Assembly: GCA_012729535.1 (NCBI GenBank) | Contig: JAAYCY010000030.1 | Coordinates: 26,069-90,068, forward strand | Length of the DNA: 64,000 nucleotides | DNA from: Methanomicrobiales archaeon | GTDB lineage: Archaea; Halobacteriota; Methanomicrobia; Methanomicrobiales; Methanospirillaceae | Direction: 5' to 3' | Part shown: in pieces, positions 17,877 to 27,819 of the stretch | Numbering within the stretch: the first letter of the stretch is position 1 | Layout of the letters: each line of letters starts with the position of its first letter | Notes under the pieces: model-generated | What the model was told of the DNA's origin: nothing | What the model saw: only the letters and a program-made list of their open reading frames with translations | Database searches by the model: none | Position numbers and translations under genes: made by a program

Positions 17877-18812
17877 CTATCTCTTTCTCATGAAAAGTAA
17901 TGCGATACATATACCCGATATGCCTATCCATGGCAGGAATCCCGATTCCTGGGTTGGAGTAGGAACAGGGGGTGTTGGCAAAGGTGTTCTGTCCGGTATA
18001 TCTGCCAGGGGTATTTCGTATTCTTCCGGTGTATCTATGGTTTTTACAAGGAGGGTTGGAGTGGGAGTCATGAGTGTCTGAGTGATTGTGGGTTCGGTGG
18101 TTGCAGGTATACTGGAAAGTGCAGTAAGACTAATGTTATCGATGAATCCCTCTGCTTTCATTCCGTTTTGTCCTTCACCGGTGGATGTAATAAACAAATG
18201 TGTCAATTCCTCAATCTTCCCACTAACCTTTACAAAATGGCTGAACAATGGTACATTATCACCAGGCTTTGTTACCGTTATGCTTACCCGTTTGTCAACA
18301 GGATACCAGGTAAGGCGGATATGATACTCTTCTCCATCAGCAAACCGAACGGTATTTCCACTGTAATTTTCCTTACCCATAATTGAAAATGTTTTAGATC
18401 GCAGGTTCTCCTTACTTATTGCAACTAAAGAGAATGCATTATCACCATTCTGGTTATTAAGTTCTGCAATAATCAGTGGTCCTTTCTGGCTATCCAGGGA
18501 ATCTGTTCCAAGACCAAACCTGAAAGAACTTTTTTCGTCTGTGCTCACAGGGTAAACATCAAATTCAAGGGTAAAAGGGCCTGTATGCGGTTCTGAAAGG
18601 GGATACGACGCATAAGAACCGGTTCCTCCTTCAATGAGGTAATGATACCTTCCTGAACTGTCAAGAAAAAAGGAATTATTACTGTTTGTTTCCCATCCCT
18701 GTATGTCTGTAAAATCAGTGGAAAACAAGACCCTGTCGGCAAAAACTCCAGAACACGAAGTAATTGTTAGATATAGGATAATGATGAGTAAAAGATTATT
18801 ACGGAGATTCAT
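17877..18812 (-). CDS. Surface protein, lectin-like domain with Pro/Thr stalk and membrane anchor
   Basis: This 311-residue protein has a signal peptide (residues 1-25, SCSGVFADR). A beta-rich concanavalin-like domain follows (DFTDIQGWETNSNN, FTLEFDVYPVSTDEKSSFRFGLG, GFIDNISLTALS). A Pro/Thr-rich stalk occupies about 235-290, and a C-terminal membrane helix (about 292-307) ends FMRKR. The layout is that of a cell-surface binding protein anchored in the membrane. The ligand is unknown. It is 2 bases upstream of marker protein 8 and so likely in the same transcript. Confidence 0.75.
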   Translation of the reverse strand: MNLRNNLLLIIILYLTITSCSGVFADRVLFSTDFTDIQGWETNSNNSFFLDSSGRYHYLIEGGTGSYASYPLSEPHTGPFTLEFDVYPVSTDEKSSFRFGLGTDSLDSQKGPLIIAELNNQNGDNAFSLVAISKENLRSKTFSIMGKENYSGNTVRFADGEEYHIRLTWYPVDKRVSITVTKPGDNVPLFSHFVKVSGKIEELTHLFITSTGEGQNGMKAEGFIDNISLTALSSIPATTEPTITQTLMTPTPTLLVKTIDTPEEYEIPLADIPDRTPLPTPPVPTPTQESGFLPWIGISGICIALLFMRKR

Positions 18813-18858
18813 ATTTACTATGATTTCTCCTGCAATGAATGAAAGGTTGCCGATGAAC

Positions 18859-20361
18859 TTACCCCATGGTAAGTTCCCTGATTCCTCCCTGGAAGTTCAT
18901 ACTCTGTGCAGATTTCTGGTAAAAGAACCTTCCATCCCGGTCCGGTCCGATACCTGAAAATACAATTTTTGGGTTTTCGACATACTGGTATGGTTCAGAA
19001 TTTATGAAGAGTTTTTCATATGGATCACCTTTCGGAACGACCAGTTTTAAAGTTGAAGCATAACTGTCAAACCCGCCAATCATAAAGGAATTTACCGGCC
19101 CCCTTGCTTGTGTTTCCCCGTTTTTGACCAATGTTATGTCATTGAAATTAAATGATGTGAACCTGTTCTTGTCAACAGATATTCTCCCGTCAGATGATTC
19201 GGATCCATAAATGAGCTGGATCATATCTCCTGGTTCGAACTGGAAGAGTTTTCCTGCAATCTTCATTGAGCTGGATGGATCGGTTATCCGTAAGGAAATA
19301 TATCCGTCAGATTCGAGTTCACCGTTTACACTGTTTGTCAGGTAAACGTCCATCAGGGTTGGGGATGTGACGTTTATTCCTGTTTCAGAGTAATATTTAT
19401 CGGTCCCGTATGCATTGGTTACCCGTAGCGTGACATTGTAATTTCCTGCATTCTGGAAGATATGCACCGGATTTTTATCAGATGACTGGCTGCCATCACC
19501 AAATGACCATTCCCAGCTTTTCGGGTTACCGGTGGAGAGATCGGTAAACTGCACAGTCAGTGGCGCCTGTCCCATTCCAGGTTCTGCCAGGAACCTGGCT
19601 ATTGGTGGGGATCCAATTACGATGAAATCTTCTGCGGTTCGTCTGTTAGAACCATATGCATTGGATACCAGGAGGCTAACACTATATGATCCTGGTACAA
19701 AGTATGTATGAACCGGGTTTTGCAGTGTTGAAGTGGAACCATCACCAAAGGTCCAGAGGTAATCATTGACGGTTCCATAACTAAGGTCATGGAATGTAAC
19801 CGTTAATGGAGGATCTCCAACTCTTGGTTCAGCGGTGAAATCAGCAACCGGAGGCTGGGTAGGATTTGCATCCTTTACCTGGACCTGAATGCTGGTAGGT
19901 TCAGGGATCGGTGTTTCAGAGAGCACCACTTCAACAGGCAGCGGTGTTGCAGATACCACCGGTGGAGGTTCAATTCGTGCCTTATCTATAAGGATACTCT
20001 CCCCTTTATCGGTCAGATAGTATATTTCGACCAATCTGGGACTATCCGGTGAAGGATAATACAGGTCTACCCGCTCTCCTTGTGACCATGGCCATGATCC
20101 TCCCTGAAAATTAAGATTCTGGTTAGATCGGACATCCCCGTTTACCTTAATTACAATCCTGTCAGAAGCAAATGAGTCACCTCCCATATGCTGCATAACA
20201 ATAGAATCCCCTTCTCCCTCTATACTAATTGATGCCTGGGGAATCCTTTCTGGAATCGGATTCCAGATAACAAGGATCACTCCCAGAAGAAACAGAACAA
20301 TCATGATTATTGACATGACCATGATAGTCTGGATCTGAGTCATTGCACATTCTTTACTCAT
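18859..20361 (-). CDS. Pilin-like N-terminus plus two PKD domains, surface protein A
   Basis: About 500 residues start at MSKECAMTQI, with GGGGAGA-type ribosome binding sequence a few bases upstream; the ATG at 20373 lacks one. An N-terminal membrane helix (about 12-32) is followed by an archaeal pilin-like domain with the HMGGD hallmark and a GGSWPW motif. Two PKD domains follow (each with WxFGDGS and HxFxxxGxYxVxLxVxNAYG). The end is a beta domain with NDITLVKNGE and FQGGIREL. It shares this plan, including SWPW and the C-terminal domain, with the next gene upstream. It is probably a surface adhesin or filament-associated protein. It is 82 bases downstream of its paralogue on the same strand. 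Confidence 0.78.
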   Translation of the reverse strand: MSKECAMTQIQTIMVMSIIMIVLFLLGVILVIWNPIPERIPQASISIEGEGDSIVMQHMGGDSFASDRIVIKVNGDVRSNQNLNFQGGSWPWSQGERVDLYYPSPDSPRLVEIYYLTDKGESILIDKARIEPPPVVSATPLPVEVVLSETPIPEPTSIQVQVKDANPTQPPVADFTAEPRVGDPPLTVTFHDLSYGTVNDYLWTFGDGSTSTLQNPVHTYFVPGSYSVSLLVSNAYGSNRRTAEDFIVIGSPPIARFLAEPGMGQAPLTVQFTDLSTGNPKSWEWSFGDGSQSSDKNPVHIFQNAGNYNVTLRVTNAYGTDKYYSETGINVTSPTLMDVYLTNSVNGELESDGYISLRITDPSSSMKIAGKLFQFEPGDMIQLIYGSESSDGRISVDKNRFTSFNFNDITLVKNGETQARGPVNSFMIGGFDSYASTLKLVVPKGDPYEKLFINSEPYQYVENPKIVFSGIGPDRDGRFFYQKSAQSMNFQGGIRELTMG

Positions 20362-20443
20362 ACATCTCCCCATCCATGAAATTTTGTTTCTCTGTACCCC
20401 CGTACAGAATCATTACTGCCCTGCAACCGATCGCATGATATGA

Positions 20444-21910
20444 TTATGATATTGAGGGGGTAATGACCTCATACGATTCAATACCTCCCCTGAAGGTAAA
20501 CCCGGCATTTTCCTGAACACTGAAGAGGAATTTTCCTGTTGAGTCGGTTCCAACATTATGCAGGATTACTGTTTGTCCATTACTTGCAACAATTGCTGGG
20601 ATACCGTTTACAAGGCCTTTTAAACCGGATTCATGAGCAATTATTCGAATCGTTATGTCGGATGTTGCTATCTGGTTGTACTGATTAATGTTTATATTAG
20701 TGAGCCATCCTGAACCAAATTCTTTATCGTTAACATAAATCGTGGTATCTTCAAATTCAAACTGGACAATTGCATTATTAATGATTGATATTGAACCGGT
20801 TCCTCCTGAATTGATATCAATCCTGACCTGATCGTCCTTATTAAACGAGTAATCCTTACCGCCTATCCGAATGGTCATACCAGGTCCTTTTACAACAAAG
20901 AATAAGGTGCCTCCATCATCGATTTCAGCCGCTCCAGGGCCTGAAAGAAGGGTATCCTGTCTCTCTTTTGGTAAGACTGTTATCTCTTTTTGTGGGGAGG
21001 GTGATGTTTCATCAGGGTCACAGAACAGGAGATCCAGACTTGCGATATAAGTGCCCGGGAATGGGTAGGTATGCTGGGGATATCGTGCGTTGGAAGAAAT
21101 TTTGTCTCCAAAGTCCCATGATCGGTTTTGAGCGCATACTGTTGTCTGGTCTGCGAACTGTACAACAAGCGGTTGAATACCTGAGGTTGGTTGTGCATCA
21201 AACCGTATTAATTCAGCCGGGACAAGAGGTTCTGCAGCAGGCAGTCCAAAAACCTGTCCTGGCTGGGCATAGGGGATATCCTCTCCGCTAACCGGAACCT
21301 GAATTGGCTCCGGAGTAGGTTCCGGTGTAGGTTCTGGAGTGGGTTCTGGTGTCGGTGTAGGAGTCGGGGTAGGTTCTGCAGATGTTATAAATAACAAACT
21401 CTCCATATTGTCTTTGGAATAAATAACTGCGACTTTTGCAGGTTTTGCATATCCTGAGGTATCTATCTTCAGGACAACTCCCTGTTTCCATGGCCATGAT
21501 TCTCCACCCATAAGTAAAAGTTTGTCTGAGGGTATTTCTGCCCCTTCTATGGTAAACCTGATATCATGTTGATTCAGATCTGGTCCAGATTCAAGATAGA
21601 GGTAGAGATCTTCAGCAGACTGGCTGGGTGTTATTACCACTTCCGGAGGTCCGGAGGGCGCCAGCATAGGCATAATTACAAAAACACCTGCGAGAATTAT
21701 CGCGGCGATGGCAACAATGGCGACTATTATCAGTCTTAAATCTATTTCCAGTTCACGTCCCTTTGTTTGAGAAGCAGGTTCTTCCTCGTCTTCACCAGGC
21801 TGTGAATCTGAACTTTCTGGTTCATTTTCCGGCTCATCAAGCTCCAGCTCAAGCTCGTTAGCCGACTCCTCATCATCGAGAAGTTCGAGCATATCCTCTT
21901 CATCTTTCAT
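20444..21910 (-). CDS. Membrane-anchored PKD surface protein B with acidic cytoplasmic head
   Basis: This 488-residue protein starts at MKDEEDMLELL, with GGAGGT 7 bases upstream deciding this start over the ATG at 21943. A very acidic N-terminal tail (residues 1-55) precedes a membrane helix (about 60-82). An extracellular pilin-like beta domain has ESWPWKQG, then a Thr-Pro-Glu repeat stalk, one degenerate PKD domain (WDFGDK, HTYPFPGTYIASL), and a C-terminal beta domain with FEDTTIYVND and FRGGIESYEV matching protein A. The negatively charged head should lie in the cytoplasm. Function unknown; the pair looks like duplicated components of one surface structure. Confidence 0.76.
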   Translation of the reverse strand: MKDEEDMLELLDDEESANELELELDEPENEPESSDSQPGEDEEEPASQTKGRELEIDLRLIIVAIVAIAAIILAGVFVIMPMLAPSGPPEVVITPSQSAEDLYLYLESGPDLNQHDIRFTIEGAEIPSDKLLLMGGESWPWKQGVVLKIDTSGYAKPAKVAVIYSKDNMESLLFITSAEPTPTPTPTPEPTPEPTPEPTPEPIQVPVSGEDIPYAQPGQVFGLPAAEPLVPAELIRFDAQPTSGIQPLVVQFADQTTVCAQNRSWDFGDKISSNARYPQHTYPFPGTYIASLDLLFCDPDETSPSPQKEITVLPKERQDTLLSGPGAAEIDDGGTLFFVVKGPGMTIRIGGKDYSFNKDDQVRIDINSGGTGSISIINNAIVQFEFEDTTIYVNDKEFGSGWLTNININQYNQIATSDITIRIIAHESGLKGLVNGIPAIVASNGQTVILHNVGTDSTGKFLFSVQENAGFTFRGGIESYEVITPSIS

Positions 21911-22265
21911 CAAGTACCTCCGTTCCGGATACCGGGGGCTCACATCCCATAAACAGGCCAGATATCTGTATGATCCAATTATCCAATATATTATATAAAA
22001 GATCGTGTTTGATATTGAGAACTGGTAAAAAAAATAGATAATAATTGTATTTATGAATCATACGTGCCTTACAAATGCATGAGAGTCCATAATCATGGTT
22101 TGAAATAAGGGTTATTCGCAAGTTTGAGTACTTATCAATTCATTTCTTTTATTCCTGGTCTCTCCTCATTTACGCGCAAAAAACGGAATATCTACTGACT
22201 CTGCCTGGCATCATCATTATCAGAGGGAACGCGAATAGCTGGAATGATTGGATTGCCTGAATCTG
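21911..22265. other. Intergenic region between two surface-protein genes, no gene seen
   Basis: The roughly 355 bases carry only the ribosome binding site and promoter region of protein B at the left side, with A/T-rich stretches near 21990-22050 suitable for an archaeal TATA box. No credible reading frame is present on either strand. Confidence 0.45.
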
Positions 22266-22288
22266 AAAAAAACCCGGTTGGGTTTTTT
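22266..22288 (-). terminator. Hairpin terminator after the DUF3821 gene
   Basis: AAAAAACCC and GGGTTTTTT form an A/T-ended stem with a GGTT loop, immediately after the minus-strand stop codon. Read on the minus strand the stem is followed by a T run, as expected for an intrinsic-like terminator. Confidence 0.65.
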
Positions 22289-24984
22289 CATGTATTTTGA
22301 TCAGTTTCTTCATCATCTGGTTTTATATCACTTCCTCCATTATCTTCCTCTGAATTGACATTCCCTTGTCCTTCCTTTAGTTCTTCTTCCTCTTTCTTAT
22401 CTGGCTGATATTTTCCCTGTGTCATAATTAACGCCACGAGTCCTGCTATCAGCAGACCGAGGGCTATGCCAGCGGCAAGGAGAACGACAGGTTCTCTCAA
22501 CGAATCAGTCAACCTTGTCGGAATCAATGAACTGACTGGTCTGACCGTATCTGGAATAACAGGTGTCTTTGTTGGTTCTATTGGTTCAGTGGCAATTTCT
22601 TTTATGATTTGTGTCTCCTGTATCGGTGTTACATTTATTTGCGTTGTATTATCTACCGTTGGTTCCAGAGGGATTTTTGTTGGTTCAGGAGTTCTGATAA
22701 CATCAAGCCATCCGGATGTGGTTGCCTGTGAAGATACGCTCTCGATATAAACATAGTAATTTCCAGCCGGTAGCATTCCTTCGGGTACCTCTATTGAAAA
22801 TTCCTGATCACCTTCCGATGTGGTATACGTGGTTATCGTATCGGTAAATCCATACATGTCAGTCCTGTCCCATTTACTGGTCGGAACAAACTGTTCGTTG
22901 GAAATCTCGACAAGCAACCTGGAGCCCGGAGCAAGATTCGTGGAACCGGTTATGAGTACCGGCCTGTCAACAGATGCAATGAGTGATTCCGAATCAATCT
23001 CAATCTTTGGATTTTGGATGTAGATTGAATATTTCGAGTAGGTATCATCGATGTACGGGCTTTCAAGAGCTGATATAAGGGCGGATGCTGCTGCCGGACC
23101 TTGGAGGGATCCTGGACCTGCTATCCTGAATACTGGAGCACCATACCAGGGAGTTATCCCAAGTACTATCTCTCTTCGTCCGTCAGGCCAGAGATCATAG
23201 TCACCATTCGCCATTGGGTGCTGAACAATAACCTGGTATTCTCCCGGTTCCATGGATTCGCTAAATGCCCGTGACAGTTCATATGAGAACCGCCCTCCAC
23301 GTTCGGTTGAAACGGTGTCATATCTGAAATAATTCCTGCCAAAGATCCAGATGGCAACCCCTGCATCAGGACTTCCACCTGTTGCACCGGTAATTATTAG
23401 TTCATCACCCTGGGCGACTGACATATGCTGCTTTGAAATCGTGACATATGGACGTGTCAGGGTAATTGGAATTGTCTCCCATGTAGTGCTGCCAAGATGA
23501 TACCTGTCAGATGGCGTTGAAACTGCGTATACGGTATACGTTCCTGCATCAAGCCCGAGTTGCCCCGTGTAAAGGCGGTAATCCCATGTTTCGCAGTCTC
23601 CGCTTGCAACGGTGAAACTTGACGGATTATTATTGACTACCGGAACTCTGGGAGCATCAAGTCTGCCACCAGCCGATGGAAGGTTTGGTCCGGTTATAAA
23701 GAGGTATGTATCACATGAGCCGGTATTTCTCCCATGAAGGGATATTTCCTCACCAATGGCAAACGTACTTGAACCTGTTGAAACAGTTACTGAGCCTTTA
23801 ATTACTTGTATTTCTGTCTTATCGGTTTTAGGATTTGAAGCACCACGTGGCCCTTCCACATGAATGGTAAATCTCCGATCATCGGTGTCAGCCGATGTCC
23901 TGAATTCAATGGTTCGTTTTCCATTACGGTCCGGAGTGACTACTGCATAGTAATAAACTCCCCCATATGGAGAAGATGGAACGATTTCACGAATAGTTTG
24001 TCTTCTTCCCGAAGGCTGGTACGAACCGATGTAATACGGACCATCTGGATAATCCTGCCGTACTCCTTCCTGAGAGGTGATGATCATTGGGGGTTGGTCA
24101 CCCCGTGTCCCGGTTCTGCTGCCCCCTTCAATCCAGACATAATATTCCATTCCAGGATTACCGGTAATGGTTATTGCAAAAGGATCTCCTCTTATTATGG
24201 ATTCATCCGAACTGTATAGTCCTGCACGTTCTGTTCCAAGGGTTACTTCCACTCCTTTGAGCAAATATCCACCCTGGAATGTCCGCAGATTTTCCTGCAT
24301 GCGGTTTAAGGCAAATTCAGGTTCAATATGATACAGGCCGGATTCATATCTGCTCCATCCGGTATCCCACCCCCCGGATTCAATTGGAGGAGCATAACTG
24401 AGTTCACTTGTCGGAATGAAAGAACTGAATAAGTACTCTCCTCCATCCGGGGTAGCTACACCTGACAGAGTACCTCCTCCCGGTGTTTTTACCCGGATTT
24501 TTAAAGGAGCTTCGTTATAGGAATAGTCCGGCCTTCTGGTTATTCCAGCAAGATTTGTTTCAACCTGGATTACCAGTGGGGTTCCACGGGCAACCATCCC
24601 GTAAGATCTGTCTCCCATAGTATTCCTGTCCATAACCTTGAGAGAAACCCGGGGGTTTCTGACGATAAATGCAACTTGTCCAGGTGCATTCCGGGCCTGA
24701 TCCCATTGGTACCAGGCTCCTATCCTGTCATAAAAAAGGTCAGGAATTACGTTTAACCTGCCTGAGCTGAGATGCATTATATCAAGTGGCTGGTCTCTTC
24801 CAGGTGAAGAACCTGCAGGAAAGTATGCTATTGATGTATACGGGTACGGAACTGCCAGATGGACATCAAGACCTTCCTCCCCAAGATATACCTCCCCGCC
24901 AGGAAGAATTGTAACCGGATTCGCGAAAGCAGGTACAGAAGAGAGACATAGAACAAGGAAGATCAACACCAGACGAATAGACAT
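22288..24984 (-). CDS. Large S-layer-like surface protein (DUF3821 family)
   Basis: This 898-residue protein has a signal peptide (1-21, SVPAFANP) and an N-terminal domain starting TILPGGEVYLGEEGLDV, typical of DUF3821 proteins of Methanomicrobiales. It continues with several beta-sandwich repeats that share phrases such as RGDPFAITITG, AIGEEISLHGRN, AQGDELIITGATGG and DRPVLITGST. A Thr/Pro stalk comes next, then a membrane helix near residues 832-853 and a highly acidic cytoplasmic tail. The plan is that of an S-layer or major surface glycoprotein anchored by its C-terminus. There is no enzyme motif. It has its own terminator and stands as a single transcription unit. Confidence 0.83.
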   Translation of the reverse strand: MSIRLVLIFLVLCLSSVPAFANPVTILPGGEVYLGEEGLDVHLAVPYPYTSIAYFPAGSSPGRDQPLDIMHLSSGRLNVIPDLFYDRIGAWYQWDQARNAPGQVAFIVRNPRVSLKVMDRNTMGDRSYGMVARGTPLVIQVETNLAGITRRPDYSYNEAPLKIRVKTPGGGTLSGVATPDGGEYLFSSFIPTSELSYAPPIESGGWDTGWSRYESGLYHIEPEFALNRMQENLRTFQGGYLLKGVEVTLGTERAGLYSSDESIIRGDPFAITITGNPGMEYYVWIEGGSRTGTRGDQPPMIITSQEGVRQDYPDGPYYIGSYQPSGRRQTIREIVPSSPYGGVYYYAVVTPDRNGKRTIEFRTSADTDDRRFTIHVEGPRGASNPKTDKTEIQVIKGSVTVSTGSSTFAIGEEISLHGRNTGSCDTYLFITGPNLPSAGGRLDAPRVPVVNNNPSSFTVASGDCETWDYRLYTGQLGLDAGTYTVYAVSTPSDRYHLGSTTWETIPITLTRPYVTISKQHMSVAQGDELIITGATGGSPDAGVAIWIFGRNYFRYDTVSTERGGRFSYELSRAFSESMEPGEYQVIVQHPMANGDYDLWPDGRREIVLGITPWYGAPVFRIAGPGSLQGPAAASALISALESPYIDDTYSKYSIYIQNPKIEIDSESLIASVDRPVLITGSTNLAPGSRLLVEISNEQFVPTSKWDRTDMYGFTDTITTYTTSEGDQEFSIEVPEGMLPAGNYYVYIESVSSQATTSGWLDVIRTPEPTKIPLEPTVDNTTQINVTPIQETQIIKEIATEPIEPTKTPVIPDTVRPVSSLIPTRLTDSLREPVVLLAAGIALGLLIAGLVALIMTQGKYQPDKKEEEELKEGQGNVNSEEDNGGSDIKPDDEETDQNT

Positions 24985-25067
24985 AAATCAGGCTATGTTT
25001 CAGGAGAGCATGAAGTTTCCGGAAACAAAAAGATAAGCCGTTATTTTGTTAACCAATCCAAAAAAAG

Positions 25068-26750
25068 TTATGATTCAATTTTTTCAGGCGCTTTTTTGTC
25101 TGGTTCACTTGTAGATATCCACCTGAGTTGTGCTTTGTTTTCATGTATTCCGGTAACATATGCAAGAGTCAAAAAAGCCGGATATTCAGGATCAGTCATG
25201 TAACAAAAGCCTCCTCCGTTCCTTGCCAAAACTTGTAATACTGGCATCTGAACTATCCCGTTTTCATCAGCATGGTTTAAAGCAGCAATTATTTCTGAAA
25301 ATTCACCTGTTCCATCTTCTGATGTTTCGTTAACAGATAGGGTGATCTCCCTTATTTGTCTGAATTCCTCTTCGTATAACAGGTCTTTGTCTGAAAGCAG
25401 AGAGAATTCTGAGGGAGTAATAGCCGGGAGAGGGATTTCAAGCGGATATGATGTGGTAATAATCAAATTTTCCAATACCGACCTGACGCTGGAGATTATG
25501 ATACCACCATCCGGGGTATTATTTGTGATATCGCTTTCGTATATTGTCCCTCCTCCGGATTGCGAGACAGAGATTTGTATTTCTCCATAAGGGATCATGT
25601 TTCTGTCTGTAATACTGGTAAGGTTAGCATGAACCACAGAAGGAGCACCGGGATGTGCCATAACCGTTCCCTCTTCATCAATAACCGTAATAAATCTTCC
25701 ATTTTGCTGAAATTGCCCGCCTGGTTTGTTTACTTCTGTTAAGAATTTTTCAGTTCCGCTTCTTTGCATAAACCCGGCTGCCATGTCTCCCATCTCTTCA
25801 AGGCTGGAGATATCAACAATTGTTTCTCTATCTTTTGATGCTATAATCAGCGGAGTATCGATATTGCCACCAGGGGTTAGTGTAACATCTATCCGTGCAT
25901 CTTCTTTATCCCGAATAAACATGGTAGTTGAATAGGGAAGGTACCCGTCAAGAGTGAGAGTTATGGTATGTGGGCCTTCGGGAAGAGTAAGAGTTCGTGG
26001 AGTTTTGCCTCTGACGGTCTTATCCAGTGTAATTTCTGCTCCTTCTGGATATGATTTTACGAGAAGTGTTCCGGAAGTAATCGGGGCAAACATTGGTTCT
26101 AGAATAACATAGTAACTGTTCTCCTTCTTCGGACTAACCCAAATGGATTTGTGCCACGTTTCATATCCCGAACGGCTTAACGTAACCTGGTAAAGTCCTG
26201 GCATCAGGTTTTTTATTGTTTTGGGTGTGTTCCCGATAAATCTGCCATTTATTAACAATTGGGCGCCTGATGGAGCCGAGGTGATACGAAGATCTGCACA
26301 ACATTCATCCGGAACCAGTTTTGCAAATACCCTGATCGTCTGACCTGGTGTTGGATTTTCATAAAAAACCTGTGTCCATTTTTTATAATTTTCCAGTTCT
26401 ATTTCTACCGTATGAAATGGCGTTCCAGTAGATGAAACCCGGGTAATTACCGGGGTTATTCCTATTGATACTCCATCAAAAGTTACCTGTGCGGCATTAG
26501 GATCTGACATTATCCTGAACCATCCGGATTTTCCTCCAACTCCTTCGACTGTAGGTAATTCGGAGATGAAGGTCAGTTCATCAGGTTTTTCAGATTCCGG
26601 TTCCGGGCTATAATCCTCCATCGGAAAAATTTCTTCATGGTTTATGAAAATAGTGTCATTTTCCGTTTCATTCCCTGACACCGGAATTGTCAGGAGGATG
26701 GACAGTAGGATACATATCCCGAATGCTAAGTGGGAATTTGTGATCATCAT
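25068..26750 (-). CDS. Exported PEGA-repeat protein with Cache-like domain
   Basis: This 560-residue protein has a signal peptide (about 1-27, PVSGNETE). Three PEGA-type repeats lie over residues about 76-300, with SGWFRIMSDPNAAQVTFDG, DLRITSAPSGAQLLINGRF and GTLLVKSYPEGAEITLDK as their first strands. The following region carries GGQFQQNGRFITVIDEEG and MAHPGAPSVV, which looks like a Cache-type ligand-binding fold. The C-terminus has no membrane helix. PEGA domains occur in surface and S-layer-associated proteins. It may bind an extracellular ligand; none can be named. Confidence 0.76.
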   Translation of the reverse strand: MMITNSHLAFGICILLSILLTIPVSGNETENDTIFINHEEIFPMEDYSPEPESEKPDELTFISELPTVEGVGGKSGWFRIMSDPNAAQVTFDGVSIGITPVITRVSSTGTPFHTVEIELENYKKWTQVFYENPTPGQTIRVFAKLVPDECCADLRITSAPSGAQLLINGRFIGNTPKTIKNLMPGLYQVTLSRSGYETWHKSIWVSPKKENSYYVILEPMFAPITSGTLLVKSYPEGAEITLDKTVRGKTPRTLTLPEGPHTITLTLDGYLPYSTTMFIRDKEDARIDVTLTPGGNIDTPLIIASKDRETIVDISSLEEMGDMAAGFMQRSGTEKFLTEVNKPGGQFQQNGRFITVIDEEGTVMAHPGAPSVVHANLTSITDRNMIPYGEIQISVSQSGGGTIYESDITNNTPDGGIIISSVRSVLENLIITTSYPLEIPLPAITPSEFSLLSDKDLLYEEEFRQIREITLSVNETSEDGTGEFSEIIAALNHADENGIVQMPVLQVLARNGGGFCYMTDPEYPAFLTLAYVTGIHENKAQLRWISTSEPDKKAPEKIES

Positions 26751-26931
26751 TGGTTGGGAAATGAACCCGGGAAGAGGAAAATTTTTTCGGTCCAGGTAAC
26801 TCCCTCATCTAAAGGTATTATCTATTTACCTAAAAAAGGCTGTTTAGGATTTGCCTGATTGTCATACTGGATACATTATCATATATCAGATACGAAGAGG
26901 TTGTACCTGTTGGTTAGAGGAGTTCATCTCA

Positions 26932-27702
26932 ATGTCCGAAAGTGAGAAAGGATATAATATTCTGTGCTCTTTGTTGATCCTCTTCTGTTTTTTGTATATT
27001 CTGCCTGCAAATCCGGTTTATGCAGAGCAGACTGTTGAATATTGGTATGAGAAGGGACAAAAATTACATACGCAGGGACTATGTGGTGATGCCATACTGG
27101 CATATGAGCAGCTCCTCAATCTGGATCCACACAACTCTGCAGCCCTGAATAATATCGGGAATATCTTCTCAGACATGGGTAATTATTCTGCAGCCCTTGA
27201 TTATTATGAACGAGCTCGTGAAGGGAACCTAAACGATCCAATTATCCTTGGAAATATTGGAAGGGTACTCTTTTTACTAGGAAGGTATGAAGAAGCAGAG
27301 GAAATACTACAGGAAACCCTGATAATTGATCCTGAACATGAAATTGCTCTGTATTATCTTGCTACGACTTATTATAAACTGAACAAGTATCATGACGCAG
27401 AGTGTCTCTTTAATAAAACGCTCATATTGAACGAATCTTTTGCACTCGCCTGGAATAACCTTGGCAATGTATACCTGATGCAGGGCGAGAATGATCAGGC
27501 CTATTCTTCCTATCTCCGGGCTGTTAATGAAGACCGTAACCTGACACAGGGATGGTATAATCTTGGTATTCTTCTTTTTGAATCTGGAAAATTCTGTCAG
27601 TCAGCACGGGCATTTTATGAAGTAAAAATGCTGGCACCTAAAGATACCGATGCATTACACAAGGAACAACTAGCTCAAAAGTATTGTCTGCCACATGAAT
27701 GA
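26932..27702 (+). CDS. Exported TPR-repeat protein
   Basis: From MSESEKGYN the protein has 256 residues; the AGAGGAG sequence about 12 bases upstream supports this ATG over 26851. A signal or anchor segment (about residues 8-29, ANPVYAEQ) precedes about six TPR units (AILAYEQLLNLDPHNSAAL, AALDYYERAREGN, AEEILQETLIIDPEH and so on). There is no C-terminal anchor. It is a single gene, divergent from the PEGA-protein gene. Such short exported TPR proteins are common in Methanomicrobiales and likely act as adaptors; the partner is unknown. Confidence 0.82.
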   Translation: MSESEKGYNILCSLLILFCFLYILPANPVYAEQTVEYWYEKGQKLHTQGLCGDAILAYEQLLNLDPHNSAALNNIGNIFSDMGNYSAALDYYERAREGNLNDPIILGNIGRVLFLLGRYEEAEEILQETLIIDPEHEIALYYLATTYYKLNKYHDAECLFNKTLILNESFALAWNNLGNVYLMQGENDQAYSSYLRAVNEDRNLTQGWYNLGILLFESGKFCQSARAFYEVKMLAPKDTDALHKEQLAQKYCLPHE

Positions 27703-27758
27703 ATAAATGTCTAATCCCTCCCCGGATTGATTTAAATAGTAATAATAATGCCTTTTTA

Positions 27759-27789
27759 TCCGGGATCCGGACACGTGTAGTTTTATAAG
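27759..27789 (+). promoter_or_regulatory. Palindromes and TATA-like element upstream of a short ORF
   Basis: TCCGGGATCCGGA (27759-27771) and ACACGTGT (27771-27778) are two adjacent perfect palindromes directly before TTTTATAAG (27781-27789), a TATA-like element about 31 bases upstream of an ATG. The arrangement suits an operator next to an archaeal promoter. Confidence 0.35.
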
Positions 27790-27819
27790 ATTACTACTAA
27801 TATTTCTTCAGGTGATACT

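Noticed and set aside
22000..22250. Possible small RNA or CRISPR-like repeat in the gap before the DUF3821 terminator
   Set aside because: No repeated units of constant length and no stable hairpin other than the terminator were found by eye. No CRISPR array was found anywhere in the window.
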